DNA from: Microtetraspora glauca
GTDB lineage: Bacteria > Actinomycetota > Actinomycetes > Streptosporangiales > Streptosporangiaceae
Assembly: GCA_001570385.1 (NCBI GenBank)
Contig: BBYL01000023.1
Span: 111,964-175,963, forward strand
DNA: 64,000 nt
Reading direction: 5' to 3'
Shown here: one piece after another, positions 34,962-43,688 of the stretch
Layout: each line of letters starts with the position of its first letter
Position numbering within the stretch: position 1 is the first letter of the stretch
Position numbers and translations under genes: made by a program
Notes under the pieces: generated by a model
Database searches by the model: none
What the model was told of the DNA's origin: nothing
What the model saw: the letters and a program-made list of their open reading frames with translations, nothing else

Positions 34962-34980
34962 TGATGCGCAATACGCATCA
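34962..34980. promoter_or_regulatory. LysR-type palindromic operator
   Basis: TGATGCGCAATACGCATCA has perfect 7-base arms around CAATA and begins with T and ends with A, as expected of LysR boxes. It lies eight bases before the regulator start and about 60 bases before the MFS start. Confidence 0.75.
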
Positions 34981-35037
34981 ATGCCGTCAAATTGTGAATT
35001 TTGAGCATCAGCGGCGTACGGGGAGGATCGCAGGGTG

Positions 35038-36225
35038 ATGTCGACCCTCGGATCGAGCCGGCGGATCAGGTGCGGCCTGATGCTCGGCGGCCTGGCCAAC
35101 TTCCTGGCGCTCTACTACGTCCAGCCGCTGCTGCCCGCCATCGCCGAGCGCTTCGACGTGTCGGCGTCGCAGTCGACGGCGGCGCTGTCGGTGGCCACGA
35201 TCACGCTGGCGATCGCGCTGCTGTTCGTCGGCCCGATCTCGGACGCCGTCGGCCGGGTGATGATCATGCGGGTCTCGCTGACCGCCTCGGCGCTGCTCGG
35301 CATCGCCGCCGCGTTCGCCCCCACCTGGCACAGCCTGCTGGTCATACGGGGACTGCAGGGCATGGCGCTGGCGGGGTTGCCCGCGGTGGCCCTGGCGTAC
35401 GTGCGCGAGGAGGCGCCTCCGGACGCGCACCTGCGCGCGAACGCGACCTACATCACGGGTACGGCCCTCGGCGGGGCGGCCGGCCGCCTGCTCCCTGGAC
35501 CGTTCCAGGCATTGTGGGGGTGGCCGGGCGCCAACGCCGCCGTGGGCGCGCTCGCCCTGGCGTGCGCGGTCGGGTTGTGGATCCTGCTGCCGCCGTCACG
35601 GCGATTCGAGCCGGCCAGCCCACGGCCGCGGGACCTGCTGCGCAACACCGGCCTCACCTTGCGGGATCCCGCCATCATGGCGCTGTGCCTGGTCGGCGCG
35701 GCCACCATGGGGGCGTTCGTGGGACTGTGCAACGCCCTGACCTTCCGCCTGGAGGCCGCGCCGTACCTGCTGGGTGGGGCGGGGGCGCTGGTGTTCCTGG
35801 CCTACCCGGTGGGGATCCCGGCGCCGCACGCCGCCGGGCGCCTGGCCATGCGGCGGGGGCGGGGACGGGCCGCCCTGCTCGGCGTCGTCGTCCTGCTCGC
35901 GGGGACCCTGCTCACCGCGTCGCCCAGGCTTCCCGTGATCGTGACCGGTCTCGGCGTGCTGACCTTCGCCTTTCTCGGCACCCACTCCCTGGTCAGCGGC
36001 TGGGTGTCGGACCGGGCGCAGCGGGTCGGGGTCGGCGTCGGACAGGCCGCGGGCCTGTACCTGCTCGCCTACTACGCCGGGAGTTCGGCGTTCGGCGCGT
36101 TCGCCGCCCACCAGTGGCAGGTGGAGGGATGGTCCGGCGTGATCGCCGTCTCGGCGGCCCTGGCCCTCGCCGCCGGCCTCCTGGTGATCCTCGCCCGGCG
36201 TCTCGACGTCGCCCGGAACGCCTGA
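35038..36225 (+). CDS. MFS transporter
   Basis: This 395-residue major facilitator transporter has about twelve hydrophobic segments, of the YnfM/CynX-like drug or organic anion type. Typical segments are GLANFLALYYVQPLLPAIAE, the loop 2-3 motif PISDAVGRVMIMR, IRGLQGMALAGLPAVALAYV and SLVSGWVSDRAQRVG. GTG at 35035 and ATG at 35038 are adjacent in frame; I take the ATG, with GGGAGG upstream. It is divergent from the LysR regulator. The substrate is unknown. Confidence 0.88.
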   Translation: MSTLGSSRRIRCGLMLGGLANFLALYYVQPLLPAIAERFDVSASQSTAALSVATITLAIALLFVGPISDAVGRVMIMRVSLTASALLGIAAAFAPTWHSLLVIRGLQGMALAGLPAVALAYVREEAPPDAHLRANATYITGTALGGAAGRLLPGPFQALWGWPGANAAVGALALACAVGLWILLPPSRRFEPASPRPRDLLRNTGLTLRDPAIMALCLVGAATMGAFVGLCNALTFRLEAAPYLLGGAGALVFLAYPVGIPAPHAAGRLAMRRGRGRAALLGVVVLLAGTLLTASPRLPVIVTGLGVLTFAFLGTHSLVSGWVSDRAQRVGVGVGQAAGLYLLAYYAGSSAFGAFAAHQWQVEGWSGVIAVSAALALAAGLLVILARRLDVARNA

Positions 36226-36304
36226 GCGCGTCGCGCGGTCAGACGCGGAGCGGGGGCGCCCCGGAGACCGTACGCGGCCGGGCCCCGATCGCGCCGGACA
36301 CGGG

Positions 36305-36778
36305 CTACGCCGATGTGGGCGGGAAGGCACCCATCGCCGTCGCGGCCTTTCGCATGATCCGCGTCATCGTCGTCAGCTCGTCGGGGTCGCAATGGTCGAT
36401 CAGGTAGGCGCGTACGACGGCCAGGTGTCCGGGTGCCGTCCTCTCCAGGCAGCGCGTACCCTCGTCGGTGAGCACCGCCATGACGCCCCGATCGTCCGAG
36501 GGGCAGGAGGTCCGCTCGACCAGGCCCTTCTTCTCGAGCCCGCCGACCTGGTAGGTGAGCCCGCTCTTGGAGACGACCACCATTCGGGCCAGTTCGGTCA
36601 TCCGCATCGCCCGGCCGGGAGCGGACGAGAGCCGGACGAGGATCTCGTACTGGTCGTGGGTGAGGCCCGAGTCGGCCTTCAGTTGCTCTTCGATGCGCCG
36701 TTCCAGCAGGTGTGAGGCGGTGAGATAGGCGAGCCAGGCGTCCAGCTCCCTCTCGTCGAGCCAGGGGGTTTCCTTCAC
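36305..36778 (-). CDS. MarR-family regulator
   Basis: This 157-residue winged-helix repressor has dimerisation helices at both ends and a central DNA-binding domain (GLTHDQYEILVRLSSAPGRA, MTELARMVVVSKSGLTYQVG, LEKKGLVERTSCPSDDRGVM, with the wing Asp-Arg). It is divergent from doxX. Two similar palindromes in the 76-base gap suggest that it represses both genes. MarR proteins of this pair often answer to phenolics or oxidants; no Cys-based sensor is obvious here (one Cys near the wing). Confidence 0.9.
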   Translation of the reverse strand: MKETPWLDERELDAWLAYLTASHLLERRIEEQLKADSGLTHDQYEILVRLSSAPGRAMRMTELARMVVVSKSGLTYQVGGLEKKGLVERTSCPSDDRGVMAVLTDEGTRCLERTAPGHLAVVRAYLIDHCDPDELTTMTRIMRKAATAMGAFPPTSA

Positions 36779-36795
36779 TCCCCCAGTCTAGGGGT

Positions 36796-36840
36796 TTGTT
36801 CGAATCCGAACTATTGGCTATGGTGGTTCAAATTCGAACC
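36796..36840. promoter_or_regulatory. Promoter and twin MarR-type operators for doxX
   Basis: Two palindromes occur: GTTCGAATCCGAAC at 36798-36811 and GGTTCAAATTCGAACC at 36825-36840. A promoter-like TTGTTC (36796) and TATGGT (36819) with 17-base spacing points toward doxX, so the palindromes overlap the -35 and flank the -10. Confidence 0.7.
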
Positions 36841-36854
36841 AAAGGAGTAGGTCG

Positions 36855-37277
36855 ATGCTCGAACGGATTCGCCCCCTGGCCCTGCTGATCGGCCGGGTCG
36901 GCATCGGGGTCGTCTTCCTCGTCCACGGCTGGCAGAAGTTCACGACCATGGGGCTGTCCGGCACCACGGCGTTCTTCGAGCAGATCGGAGTGCCGCTTCC
37001 CGGGCTGGCGGGCCCGGCGGTCGCCGTGCTGGAGGTCGCCGGCGGGCTCGCCCTCATCCTCGGCGCGGCCCTGCCGCTCGCCGGAACGCTGCTCGCACTG
37101 GACATGGTCGGCGCGATCGTGTTCGTGCACGGCGCCAACGGGTTCACGGCGGACAAGGGGGGCTACGAGTTCGTGCTGGCCCTCGCCGTGGCCGCCGTGG
37201 CGATCGGCTTCAGCGGCGGCGGCTCGCTCGCCCTCGACGCCCTCTGGCAGCGGCGGCGCACCCCCGCGGCTCTCTGA
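36855..37277 (+). CDS. DoxX-family membrane protein
   Basis: This 140-residue four-helix membrane protein of the DoxX/DoxD family has RVGIGVVFLVHGWQKF, FEQIGVPLPGLAGPAVAVLE and AGGLALILGAALPLAG, with the conserved HGWQK and the Glu in VLEV. Relatives associate with thiosulfate/quinone or peroxide stress functions. The ATG at 36855 follows AAAGGAG. The pairing with a MarR regulator and two operators suggests an inducible stress function. Confidence 0.88.
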   Translation: MLERIRPLALLIGRVGIGVVFLVHGWQKFTTMGLSGTTAFFEQIGVPLPGLAGPAVAVLEVAGGLALILGAALPLAGTLLALDMVGAIVFVHGANGFTADKGGYEFVLALAVAAVAIGFSGGGSLALDALWQRRRTPAAL

Positions 37278-37423
37278 CGCCACCGTGCCTCCGGCGGAGA
37301 TCGGGCACCGGCGTCCCCTCGCCGCGCGCGGGATGACGTGCCTGTCCGCCCAGCCCCACGCTCGTCCGGGCATGTTCCGAAATCGGTGGGCAACCTGACG
37401 GGTCCACGCGCCATCTAACGGGT

Positions 37424-40400
37424 GTGAAGATCGAAGGACTGCGCCCGGGGGATCCGGTGCGGCTGGGGGACTACTGGCTCGCGAGCAAGCTCGGATCCGG
37501 TGGTCAGGGAGTCGTCTACGAGGCCTACGACGAGGCCGCCAACCGGGTCGCGATCAAGGTCCTGCACGCCTACCTCGCCGGAGACTCCGCCTTGCGGCGG
37601 CGGTTCGTCAAGGAGGTGACCGCGGCCGAGCGGGTGGCGTCGTTCTGCACGGCACGCGTTCTCGGCCACGACCTCGAAGGCGAACGTCCGTACATCGTCA
37701 GCGAGTTCGTCGCCGGACCGAGCATGCGCAGGGCGGTGATCGAGGGGACGGCGTTCACCGGCGACGCGCTGCACCGGCTGGCCGTCGGCACGGCCACCGC
37801 GCTGGCCGCCATCCACCAGGCGGGGGTGGTGCACCGCGACCTGAAGCCCGAGAACGTGCTGCTCGGCTCCGACGGGCCACGGGTGATCGACTTCGGCATC
37901 GCCCGAGCCGCCGGCCTGTCGGTGACCTCGTCGGAGGAACTCGTCGGCACGCCCATGTACATGGCGCCCGAGCTGTTCTCCGGCGGGCAGGCGGAACCGG
38001 CCGCCGACGTCTTCGCGTGGGGCGCGGTGGTCTTCTTCGCCGCCACGGGCCGTGACGCCTTCACCGCTCCGTCGACGTTCGCGGTGATCAACCGGCTGCT
38101 CGGCCACGACCCCGACCTCGGCATACTGCCGCCGGGGCTGCGCGAGCTCGTCCGTGCCGCGCTGTCCAAGGACCCCGCCGCACGCCCCTCCGCGCAGCGG
38201 CTGCTGCTGAGCCTGCTCGGCGGTGGCACCCTCCCGGCGGGCGGCAGGCTGCTGGCCGACGGCGCCCAGGCGGCGGTCGCCGTACGGCCTCCGGAGGAGA
38301 TGGCGGCCGAACCCCCGCTCGGGGCGGTCGCCGAGCGGGTCTACGCCGCGCTGCCGCCGACCGAACGCGAGACGCTCCGCCAGATGGTGCTGCGGCTGGT
38401 GGATGTGCGCGAGGGCGAGGAGGTCCCGCGCAACGCCACCCTCGGTGAACTGGTCGAGGGGCAGCCCGACCCGACCACCGCCGAGCGGGTGCTCGACACC
38501 CTGGAGAACGCCGCGCTGATCCGCCGCGACGCGGGCACCGTGACCGTGTGCAACGGCGCGCTGCTGCGCGCGTGGCCCCGGCTGCACGAGTGGATCAGCA
38601 GCGACCGGGACGCGATCGACCGTCATCGCCGGCTGGGCGAGGCCGCGCGTCGCTGGGCGGTGAACGGACGGCTGGCCGAGGACCTCCTGCGCGGCACCGC
38701 GCTGCGCGACGCCCTGGCCTGGTCCGCGTCCGCGCGCCTGACCCTGAACCTCACCGAGACGGAGTTCCTGCGGGCGAGCAGCGCGAGGTCCGTACGGCAG
38801 AGGAGGTGGCGGACCCTCGTGACCACCGCCGTGGCGGTCCTGCTCGTCGCCTCGCTCACGGCCGGCACCCTCGCCTGGCAGCAGTCCCGGAAGAGCGACG
38901 AGAGCGACCGGCGGCTGGCCGAGCAGCGTGCGCGGACCGTCGCCAGGCAGGTGGCGCTGCAGGCCGACGCGCTGCGCGCGAGCGATCCGGCGAAGGCCAT
39001 GCTGCTGAGCGTGGCGGCATACCGCGTCGCGCACGTCCCCGAGGCGAGCGCGGCGGTCTACAGCTCGCTCGCCCAGCAGGAGCGGCAGGTCTTCAAGGAT
39101 CCGGTGCCGGCCAACGAGGGGCGGGCGCTGAGCGTCGACGGCAGGACGCTGGTGAGCGCGGGCGCCGGGAAGGTGACCGCGTACGACGTCCTCACGGGAA
39201 AGACGATCAGGACGTTCACCGGGATCGGCGAGGGCCCCTTCAGCGCCGCGCTCGGCCCGGACGGTGACACGCTGGCGCTCGGCAAGGACGGCATCCACCT
39301 GTGGAGCCTGCGAACGGGCAGGCCGCTCGGCGACGGTCGGTCCACCCCGAAGAGCTACGGGGCGAACGGCGGCGACCCCGCCGACATGCGGTTCAGTCCC
39401 GGCGGCGGCTACATCACGGTGCAGGAGAACCTCGGCGGTCCCTACCGCGCGCTGTGGAACGTGGCGAGGCGACGGCTGGAGATCCCGGACGAGCGGCGAC
39501 AGGTCTCGGAGGTGTGGGAGGCCACGCTCGGTCCCGGCGACCGCTTCGGTTCCGTCAACGCCGCCGACCCCGACACCGGGACGGCGACCACCCGGCTGCG
39601 GTCCTTCCCGGACGGCGGACCGGTCGAGAGCAAGCGGCTCCCACGGGATCCGAAGGGCGCGATCCTCGCCTTCACCCCCGACGGCGCGTTCGCCGCCGTG
39701 GGCGAGGACGAGAGGACGAGGTTGTGGGACCTGTCCTCCGGCAGATGGGACACGCGTGAGTTCCCCGGCGCGGCGCAGGAGGTGGTCTTCGGCGCGGACG
39801 GCAGGTTCATGATCACCCTGGGCTCCCGCAACGGCGGGACCTCCGTCCTGCTGTGGCGGCTGAGCGACGGCGCCCAGCTCGTCGAGCTGCCCGTCACCTT
39901 CACGATCACCGGGCCGCCGAGGATCGGCTCCGACAACCGCACGCTGACCCTCCTGGACGATTCCGGCCAGGTCACGACGTACGACATCAGCCGGAACACA
40001 CAGCCGCGCGTCCTGGCCGCCGACACCGTCGGCAAGCGGTTCACCACGACAGCGGACACGGTGTTCGCGGTGTCCGGCGGCGTCGTGCGCTCCTGGTCGC
40101 TGCCCGGCTTCACCGAGACGGACCTGGGGATCAAGGCAGGCACCGGCGAGGAGTACGAGGAGGTGGGCGTCGCCGTCACCCCCGACGGGCGCACGCTGGC
40201 GACCGTCAGATTCAACGACGGCACCCGGGGAGTGACGCTGTGGGACGTCGCCACCCGGCGCAAGCTGCGTGACGTCCCGCTGGAGTCGGAGAGCGCGGAG
40301 AAGGTCGCCGTGGAGACAAGCCCGGACGGCCGGCTCCTCGCCGTCAGCAGCACCCTGCCCAACGACTACTACGGCCAGGGCGAGGTCCAGATCGTGGACC

Positions 40401-41023
40401 TCGCCCGGCGCGAGCAGGTCATGCGGTTCCGCTCCGTCGCGGGAGGGCCGCTGTCCTTCAGCTCCGACAGCAGGACCCTGGTCACCGGAGACCAGGGCGG
40501 CGTCGACGTGATCGATCTCGTCACGAAGGAGGTGCTGCCGCGCTCGAAGGGGCCGGGAACCCTCGCCAAGGGGTGGATGACGCTGGCCCCCAAGGGCACG
40601 CTCGCGGCCTCGCCGTACGGGCGTAGTGCGGTGACGCTGTGGGACACGCGCACCTGGAGGCCGACCGGGCAGGTGCTCAGGTTGTCAGGGGAGGTGCTGG
40701 ACGCGAGGTTCTCCCCCGACGGCCGGTTCCTGGCGGTCACTCACGACACCAGGGTCACGTTGTTCGACGTCGCCGCCGGGCAGCAGCTCGGAAGCCCACT
40801 GACCGTCACCACGCCCCAGGTGCGGGACGGCTCGCCGGCGCTGGCCTTCACGCCCGACGGCGCCCTGTTGCGCGTGATCGGGCACGACGGCACCTTCCAG
40901 GAGCTTCCCCTCGACCCGGAGCGTGCCGTAGCGGACGTGTGCCGGCGGGTGGGCCGGCCGCTGACTCCCGCCGAGTGGCGCGAACACGTGGGGAGCGAGG
41001 TGCCCTACACGGCCGTCTGCTGA
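37424..41023 (+). CDS. Membrane Ser/Thr protein kinase with WD40-like beta-propeller
   Basis: This 1199-residue protein begins with a Hanks-type kinase (residues ~15-270): Gly loop LGSGGQGVVYEAY, Lys in VAIKVL, catalytic HRDLKPENVLL, VIDFGIA and TPMYMAPELF. A helical region resembling the AAA-less linker of nSTAND proteins follows (RLHEWISSDRDAIDRHRRLG). A single membrane helix lies near residues 467-487 (TLVTTAVAVLLVASLTAGTL). The C-terminal ~650 residues form repeated WD40-like blades (LALGKDGIHLWSL, TRLWDLSSGRW, VTLWDTRTW) predicted outside the membrane. The start is GTG at 37424 with no strong ribosome site. Signal and target are unknown. Confidence 0.88.
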   Translation: MKIEGLRPGDPVRLGDYWLASKLGSGGQGVVYEAYDEAANRVAIKVLHAYLAGDSALRRRFVKEVTAAERVASFCTARVLGHDLEGERPYIVSEFVAGPSMRRAVIEGTAFTGDALHRLAVGTATALAAIHQAGVVHRDLKPENVLLGSDGPRVIDFGIARAAGLSVTSSEELVGTPMYMAPELFSGGQAEPAADVFAWGAVVFFAATGRDAFTAPSTFAVINRLLGHDPDLGILPPGLRELVRAALSKDPAARPSAQRLLLSLLGGGTLPAGGRLLADGAQAAVAVRPPEEMAAEPPLGAVAERVYAALPPTERETLRQMVLRLVDVREGEEVPRNATLGELVEGQPDPTTAERVLDTLENAALIRRDAGTVTVCNGALLRAWPRLHEWISSDRDAIDRHRRLGEAARRWAVNGRLAEDLLRGTALRDALAWSASARLTLNLTETEFLRASSARSVRQRRWRTLVTTAVAVLLVASLTAGTLAWQQSRKSDESDRRLAEQRARTVARQVALQADALRASDPAKAMLLSVAAYRVAHVPEASAAVYSSLAQQERQVFKDPVPANEGRALSVDGRTLVSAGAGKVTAYDVLTGKTIRTFTGIGEGPFSAALGPDGDTLALGKDGIHLWSLRTGRPLGDGRSTPKSYGANGGDPADMRFSPGGGYITVQENLGGPYRALWNVARRRLEIPDERRQVSEVWEATLGPGDRFGSVNAADPDTGTATTRLRSFPDGGPVESKRLPRDPKGAILAFTPDGAFAAVGEDERTRLWDLSSGRWDTREFPGAAQEVVFGADGRFMITLGSRNGGTSVLLWRLSDGAQLVELPVTFTITGPPRIGSDNRTLTLLDDSGQVTTYDISRNTQPRVLAADTVGKRFTTTADTVFAVSGGVVRSWSLPGFTETDLGIKAGTGEEYEEVGVAVTPDGRTLATVRFNDGTRGVTLWDVATRRKLRDVPLESESAEKVAVETSPDGRLLAVSSTLPNDYYGQGEVQIVDLARREQVMRFRSVAGGPLSFSSDSRTLVTGDQGGVDVIDLVTKEVLPRSKGPGTLAKGWMTLAPKGTLAASPYGRSAVTLWDTRTWRPTGQVLRLSGEVLDARFSPDGRFLAVTHDTRVTLFDVAAGQQLGSPLTVTTPQVRDGSPALAFTPDGALLRVIGHDGTFQELPLDPERAVADVCRRVGRPLTPAEWREHVGSEVPYTAVC

Positions 41024-41199
41024 CGGGGCACCCTCACCGGCTCGCCTCGGATCCGGCCGCGGGCGCTGTCCCGTGCCGTGCTTCGTGTGCGCCGGGCCGG
41101 TCGCGGTGCCCGGCTGGAGCTCGCGGCGACGCCGCGCGGCGGGACGCCCCCGGCGCCGCAGGGGAGAGCGATGTCGGCTGCCTCTCGACGCCTGTTGCA

Positions 41200-41220
41200 A
41201 TAGTGTGTGCCACACAATAT
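41200..41220. promoter_or_regulatory. Palindromic operator at the padR promoter
   Basis: ATA-g-TGTGT-gcc-ACACA-a-TAT is a 21-base palindrome with perfect outer and inner arms. It ends 10 bases before the padR ATG and is suited to PadR autorepression. Confidence 0.65.
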
Positions 41221-41230
41221 CGTGTCGTAC

Positions 41231-41566
41231 ATGCTGGATGAGGAGCTGCTCTCGACGCACCTGCAGGAACTCCGGCGGGGGACCGTCGTGCTCGCCTGCC
41301 TGCTCATCCTGGAACAGCCGAACTACGGATATGCCCTGCTCGACCTGCTCGGACGGCGCGGCTTCGCCGTCGACGCCAACACCCTCTACCCGCTCCTGCG
41401 CCGCCTGGAGAAGCAGGGGCTCCTGGCCGCCGACTGGAACACCGAAGAGTCACGGCCGCGCAAGTTCTACCGCACGAGCGAGAAGGGCCTCGCGCTCGCC
41501 GACGTCCTGAGCCGTGACTGGAGCGAGCTCGACACCGCGTTCCGCACCCTGAAAGGCGGGTCATGA
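41231..41566 (+). CDS. PadR-family transcriptional regulator
   Basis: This roughly 111-residue PadR regulator has the winged helix in LEQPNYGYALLDLLGRRGFA, DANTLYPLLRRLEKQGLL and PRKFYRTSEKGLALA. Frames starting at GTG 41207 or 41222 are open, but the 41207 start lies inside the 21-base palindrome; I therefore choose the ATG at 41231, perhaps on a leaderless message. It overlaps the membrane protein downstream as ATGA. PadR followed by a HAAS-type membrane protein is a common actinobacterial and firmicute pair. Confidence 0.85.
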   Translation: MLDEELLSTHLQELRRGTVVLACLLILEQPNYGYALLDLLGRRGFAVDANTLYPLLRRLEKQGLLAADWNTEESRPRKFYRTSEKGLALADVLSRDWSELDTAFRTLKGGS

Positions 41567-42513
41567 CCACCACCAGCGCTCTCATCGACCGCTACGTCGA
41601 TGCGACCCTGCGCCGTCTACCCGAACGGCAACGTCCCGACATCGAGAAGGAGCTCCGCGCCTCGATCGCGGACGCCGTCGACGACCGCCTCGACGCCGGA
41701 AGCGATCCCGCCGACGCGGAGCTCGCGGTGCTCACCGAACTCGGCGACCCGGCACGGCTGGCCGCCGGCTACGCGGACCGCCCGCTCCAGCTCGTCGGCC
41801 CCGCGCTCTACCTCGACTACACGCGACTGGTGACCACCCTGCTCGCGACGATCGTCCCCGCCGTCGCCGCGGCCGTCGGGCTCGTACGGACCCTCCAGGG
41901 CGGCACCGCCCTCCACGTCATCGGCGACACCCTCGGCGCGGCGTTCACGGCCGGCGTCCACATCGCCTTCTGGACGACGCTCCTCTTCGTGGTCATCGAA
42001 CGGGTTCCGGCACTGCGCCGGGCACCGGCGCGGTCCTGGACCCCCGACGCGCTGCCCGAGCCGCCCAGCCGCCGCGCCCGGTACGGCGAGCTGGTCACCG
42101 AGACCGTGCTGCTGGTCCTCATCACGACCTTCGTGCTCCTCTCACCGGTGGTGAGCTCCGAGACCGACGCGGCCGGCGACCCCATCGGCGTACTCTCGCC
42201 CTGGTTGTGGGAGACGGGCGTCGTCCACCTCTTCATCGCCCTCGTGGTCGCGGACCTCGGCTTCTCCTTCGCGAAGTACTACGCGCGCTGGAACGTTCCC
42301 CTCGCCCTGGCCGGATCGCTCGTCGGCGTCGCCTGCGCGATCACGTTGATCTGGCTCGCCGCGAACGACCGGGTGCTCAACCCGGCCTTCGCCGAGGCGG
42401 CCGGCTGGCCCTCGGCCCTCCCGCGGTGGATCAACGCGGGGCTCGTCGCGATCTCCATCGGCACGCTCGTCCACGCCGTCGCCGAGGGGATCCGCCGAGC
42501 CCGTCGCCGCTGA
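41563..42513 (+). CDS. HAAS/permease-prefix-domain membrane protein
   Basis: This 316-residue protein has an N-terminal helical domain of the HAAS/permease-prefix type (IDRYVDATLRRLPERQRPDI, EKELRASIADAVDDRL, LTELGDPARLAAGYADRP). About seven membrane helices follow. Such proteins are nearly always encoded with PadR regulators; their function is unknown, with proposed roles in membrane stress. It is translationally coupled to padR. Confidence 0.82.
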   Translation: MTTTSALIDRYVDATLRRLPERQRPDIEKELRASIADAVDDRLDAGSDPADAELAVLTELGDPARLAAGYADRPLQLVGPALYLDYTRLVTTLLATIVPAVAAAVGLVRTLQGGTALHVIGDTLGAAFTAGVHIAFWTTLLFVVIERVPALRRAPARSWTPDALPEPPSRRARYGELVTETVLLVLITTFVLLSPVVSSETDAAGDPIGVLSPWLWETGVVHLFIALVVADLGFSFAKYYARWNVPLALAGSLVGVACAITLIWLAANDRVLNPAFAEAAGWPSALPRWINAGLVAISIGTLVHAVAEGIRRARRR

Positions 42514-42591
42514 GCGGCCGCGAGTCCCCACCCGGAAGAACCACGCCGGGCGATGCCCCCTGCCCGGAAACCGTCCCCACGAGGAGCGACC

Positions 42592-43557
42592 ATGAAAGCG
42601 ATCGTGTACGAGAGATACGGCTCGGCCGACGTCCTGCGGTACACCGACGCCGAGAAGCCCGCCGTCGGCGACGACGAGGTGCTCGTGCGGGTCCGCGCCG
42701 CGTCGATCAACCACGGCGACCGCGCCGCCATGCACGGCTCCCCCGCCGTCCTGCGCCTCGCGTTCGGGCTCCGGCGTCCGAAGGCGACCGTCCTGGGGCG
42801 CGACATCGCCGGGAAGGTGGAAGCGGTCGGGACGAAGGTGACACGCTTCCAGGTCGGCGACGAGGTGTTCGGCGAGATGAGCCAGCGGGGTTTCGCCGAG
42901 TACGCGGCGGCACCGCACGCCCACCTGGCCACGAAGCCGGCGGGGGTGACGTACGCCCAGGCGGCCACCCTGCCGGTGGCGGCGACGACCGCGCTGCAGG
43001 CGCTGCGGCTCGGCGCGGTCGAGCCCGGCATGACGGTACTCGTCAACGGGGCCTCCGGCGGGGTGGGCACCTTCACCGTGCAGCTCGCGAAGACGCTCGG
43101 CGCGAAGGTGACCGGCGTCTGCAGCACCCGCAACGCGGATCTGGTGCGCTCGATCGGCGCCGACCGTGTGATCGACTACACCCGCGAGAACGTCACCCGG
43201 GGCGCGGACCGATTCGACGTCATCATCGACCTCGCGGGCAACCACCGGCTCTCGGAGTTCCGCCGGGTGCTCGCGCCGAAGGGCGTCTACGTCTCATCGA
43301 GCGGCACCGGCGGTGCGGTTCTCGGCCCGCTGCCGCGGCTGATCGCCGTCGTCACGACCTCGCCGTTCCTGAGCCGGCGGCTCCGCGTCCTGGCCGTCAA
43401 GCGCAGCGCCGAAGACCTGACCCACCTCGCCGGGCTGGTCGCCGCGGGCACGCTCACCCCGGTGATCGAACGGACCTATCCCCTGAGCGAGACCGCCGAC
43501 GCCATCCGATTCCTCGACGCGGAGCACGCCCGCGGCAAGATCGTGCTCACGGTGTGA
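42592..43557 (+). CDS. Zinc-independent MDR-family NAD(P)-dependent oxidoreductase
   Basis: This 321-residue medium-chain dehydrogenase/reductase is of the quinone-oxidoreductase group. It has the GroES-like N-terminus (AIVYERYGSADVLRY, RVRAASINHGDR), GRDIAGKVEAVG, and the Rossmann motif VLVNGASGGVGTFTVQLAK (GASGGVG). No zinc-ligand Cys cluster is seen. The start at ATG 42592 follows GAGGAG. It probably reduces quinones or enones with NADPH. It stands about 80 bases after the HAAS gene. Confidence 0.88.
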   Translation: MKAIVYERYGSADVLRYTDAEKPAVGDDEVLVRVRAASINHGDRAAMHGSPAVLRLAFGLRRPKATVLGRDIAGKVEAVGTKVTRFQVGDEVFGEMSQRGFAEYAAAPHAHLATKPAGVTYAQAATLPVAATTALQALRLGAVEPGMTVLVNGASGGVGTFTVQLAKTLGAKVTGVCSTRNADLVRSIGADRVIDYTRENVTRGADRFDVIIDLAGNHRLSEFRRVLAPKGVYVSSSGTGGAVLGPLPRLIAVVTTSPFLSRRLRVLAVKRSAEDLTHLAGLVAAGTLTPVIERTYPLSETADAIRFLDAEHARGKIVLTV

Positions 43558-43688
43558 ACCCCGGCTCACGATCCGCACCCGGCGGCGAAGGAGCCACGCC
43601 CCGTCGTAGGGAAGTGCATGCCCCGAGGCGCCTCCGGCCGTACGGTCGGGAGGACAGAAGCGGCGATACGGACAGGGGCTGGACGGCA

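Noticed and set aside
42207..43688. Upstream extension of the disulfide oxidoreductase frame
   Set aside because: It overlaps the HAAS and MDR genes in another frame and is arginine-rich noise. The FAD motif begins right after the ATG at 43689.
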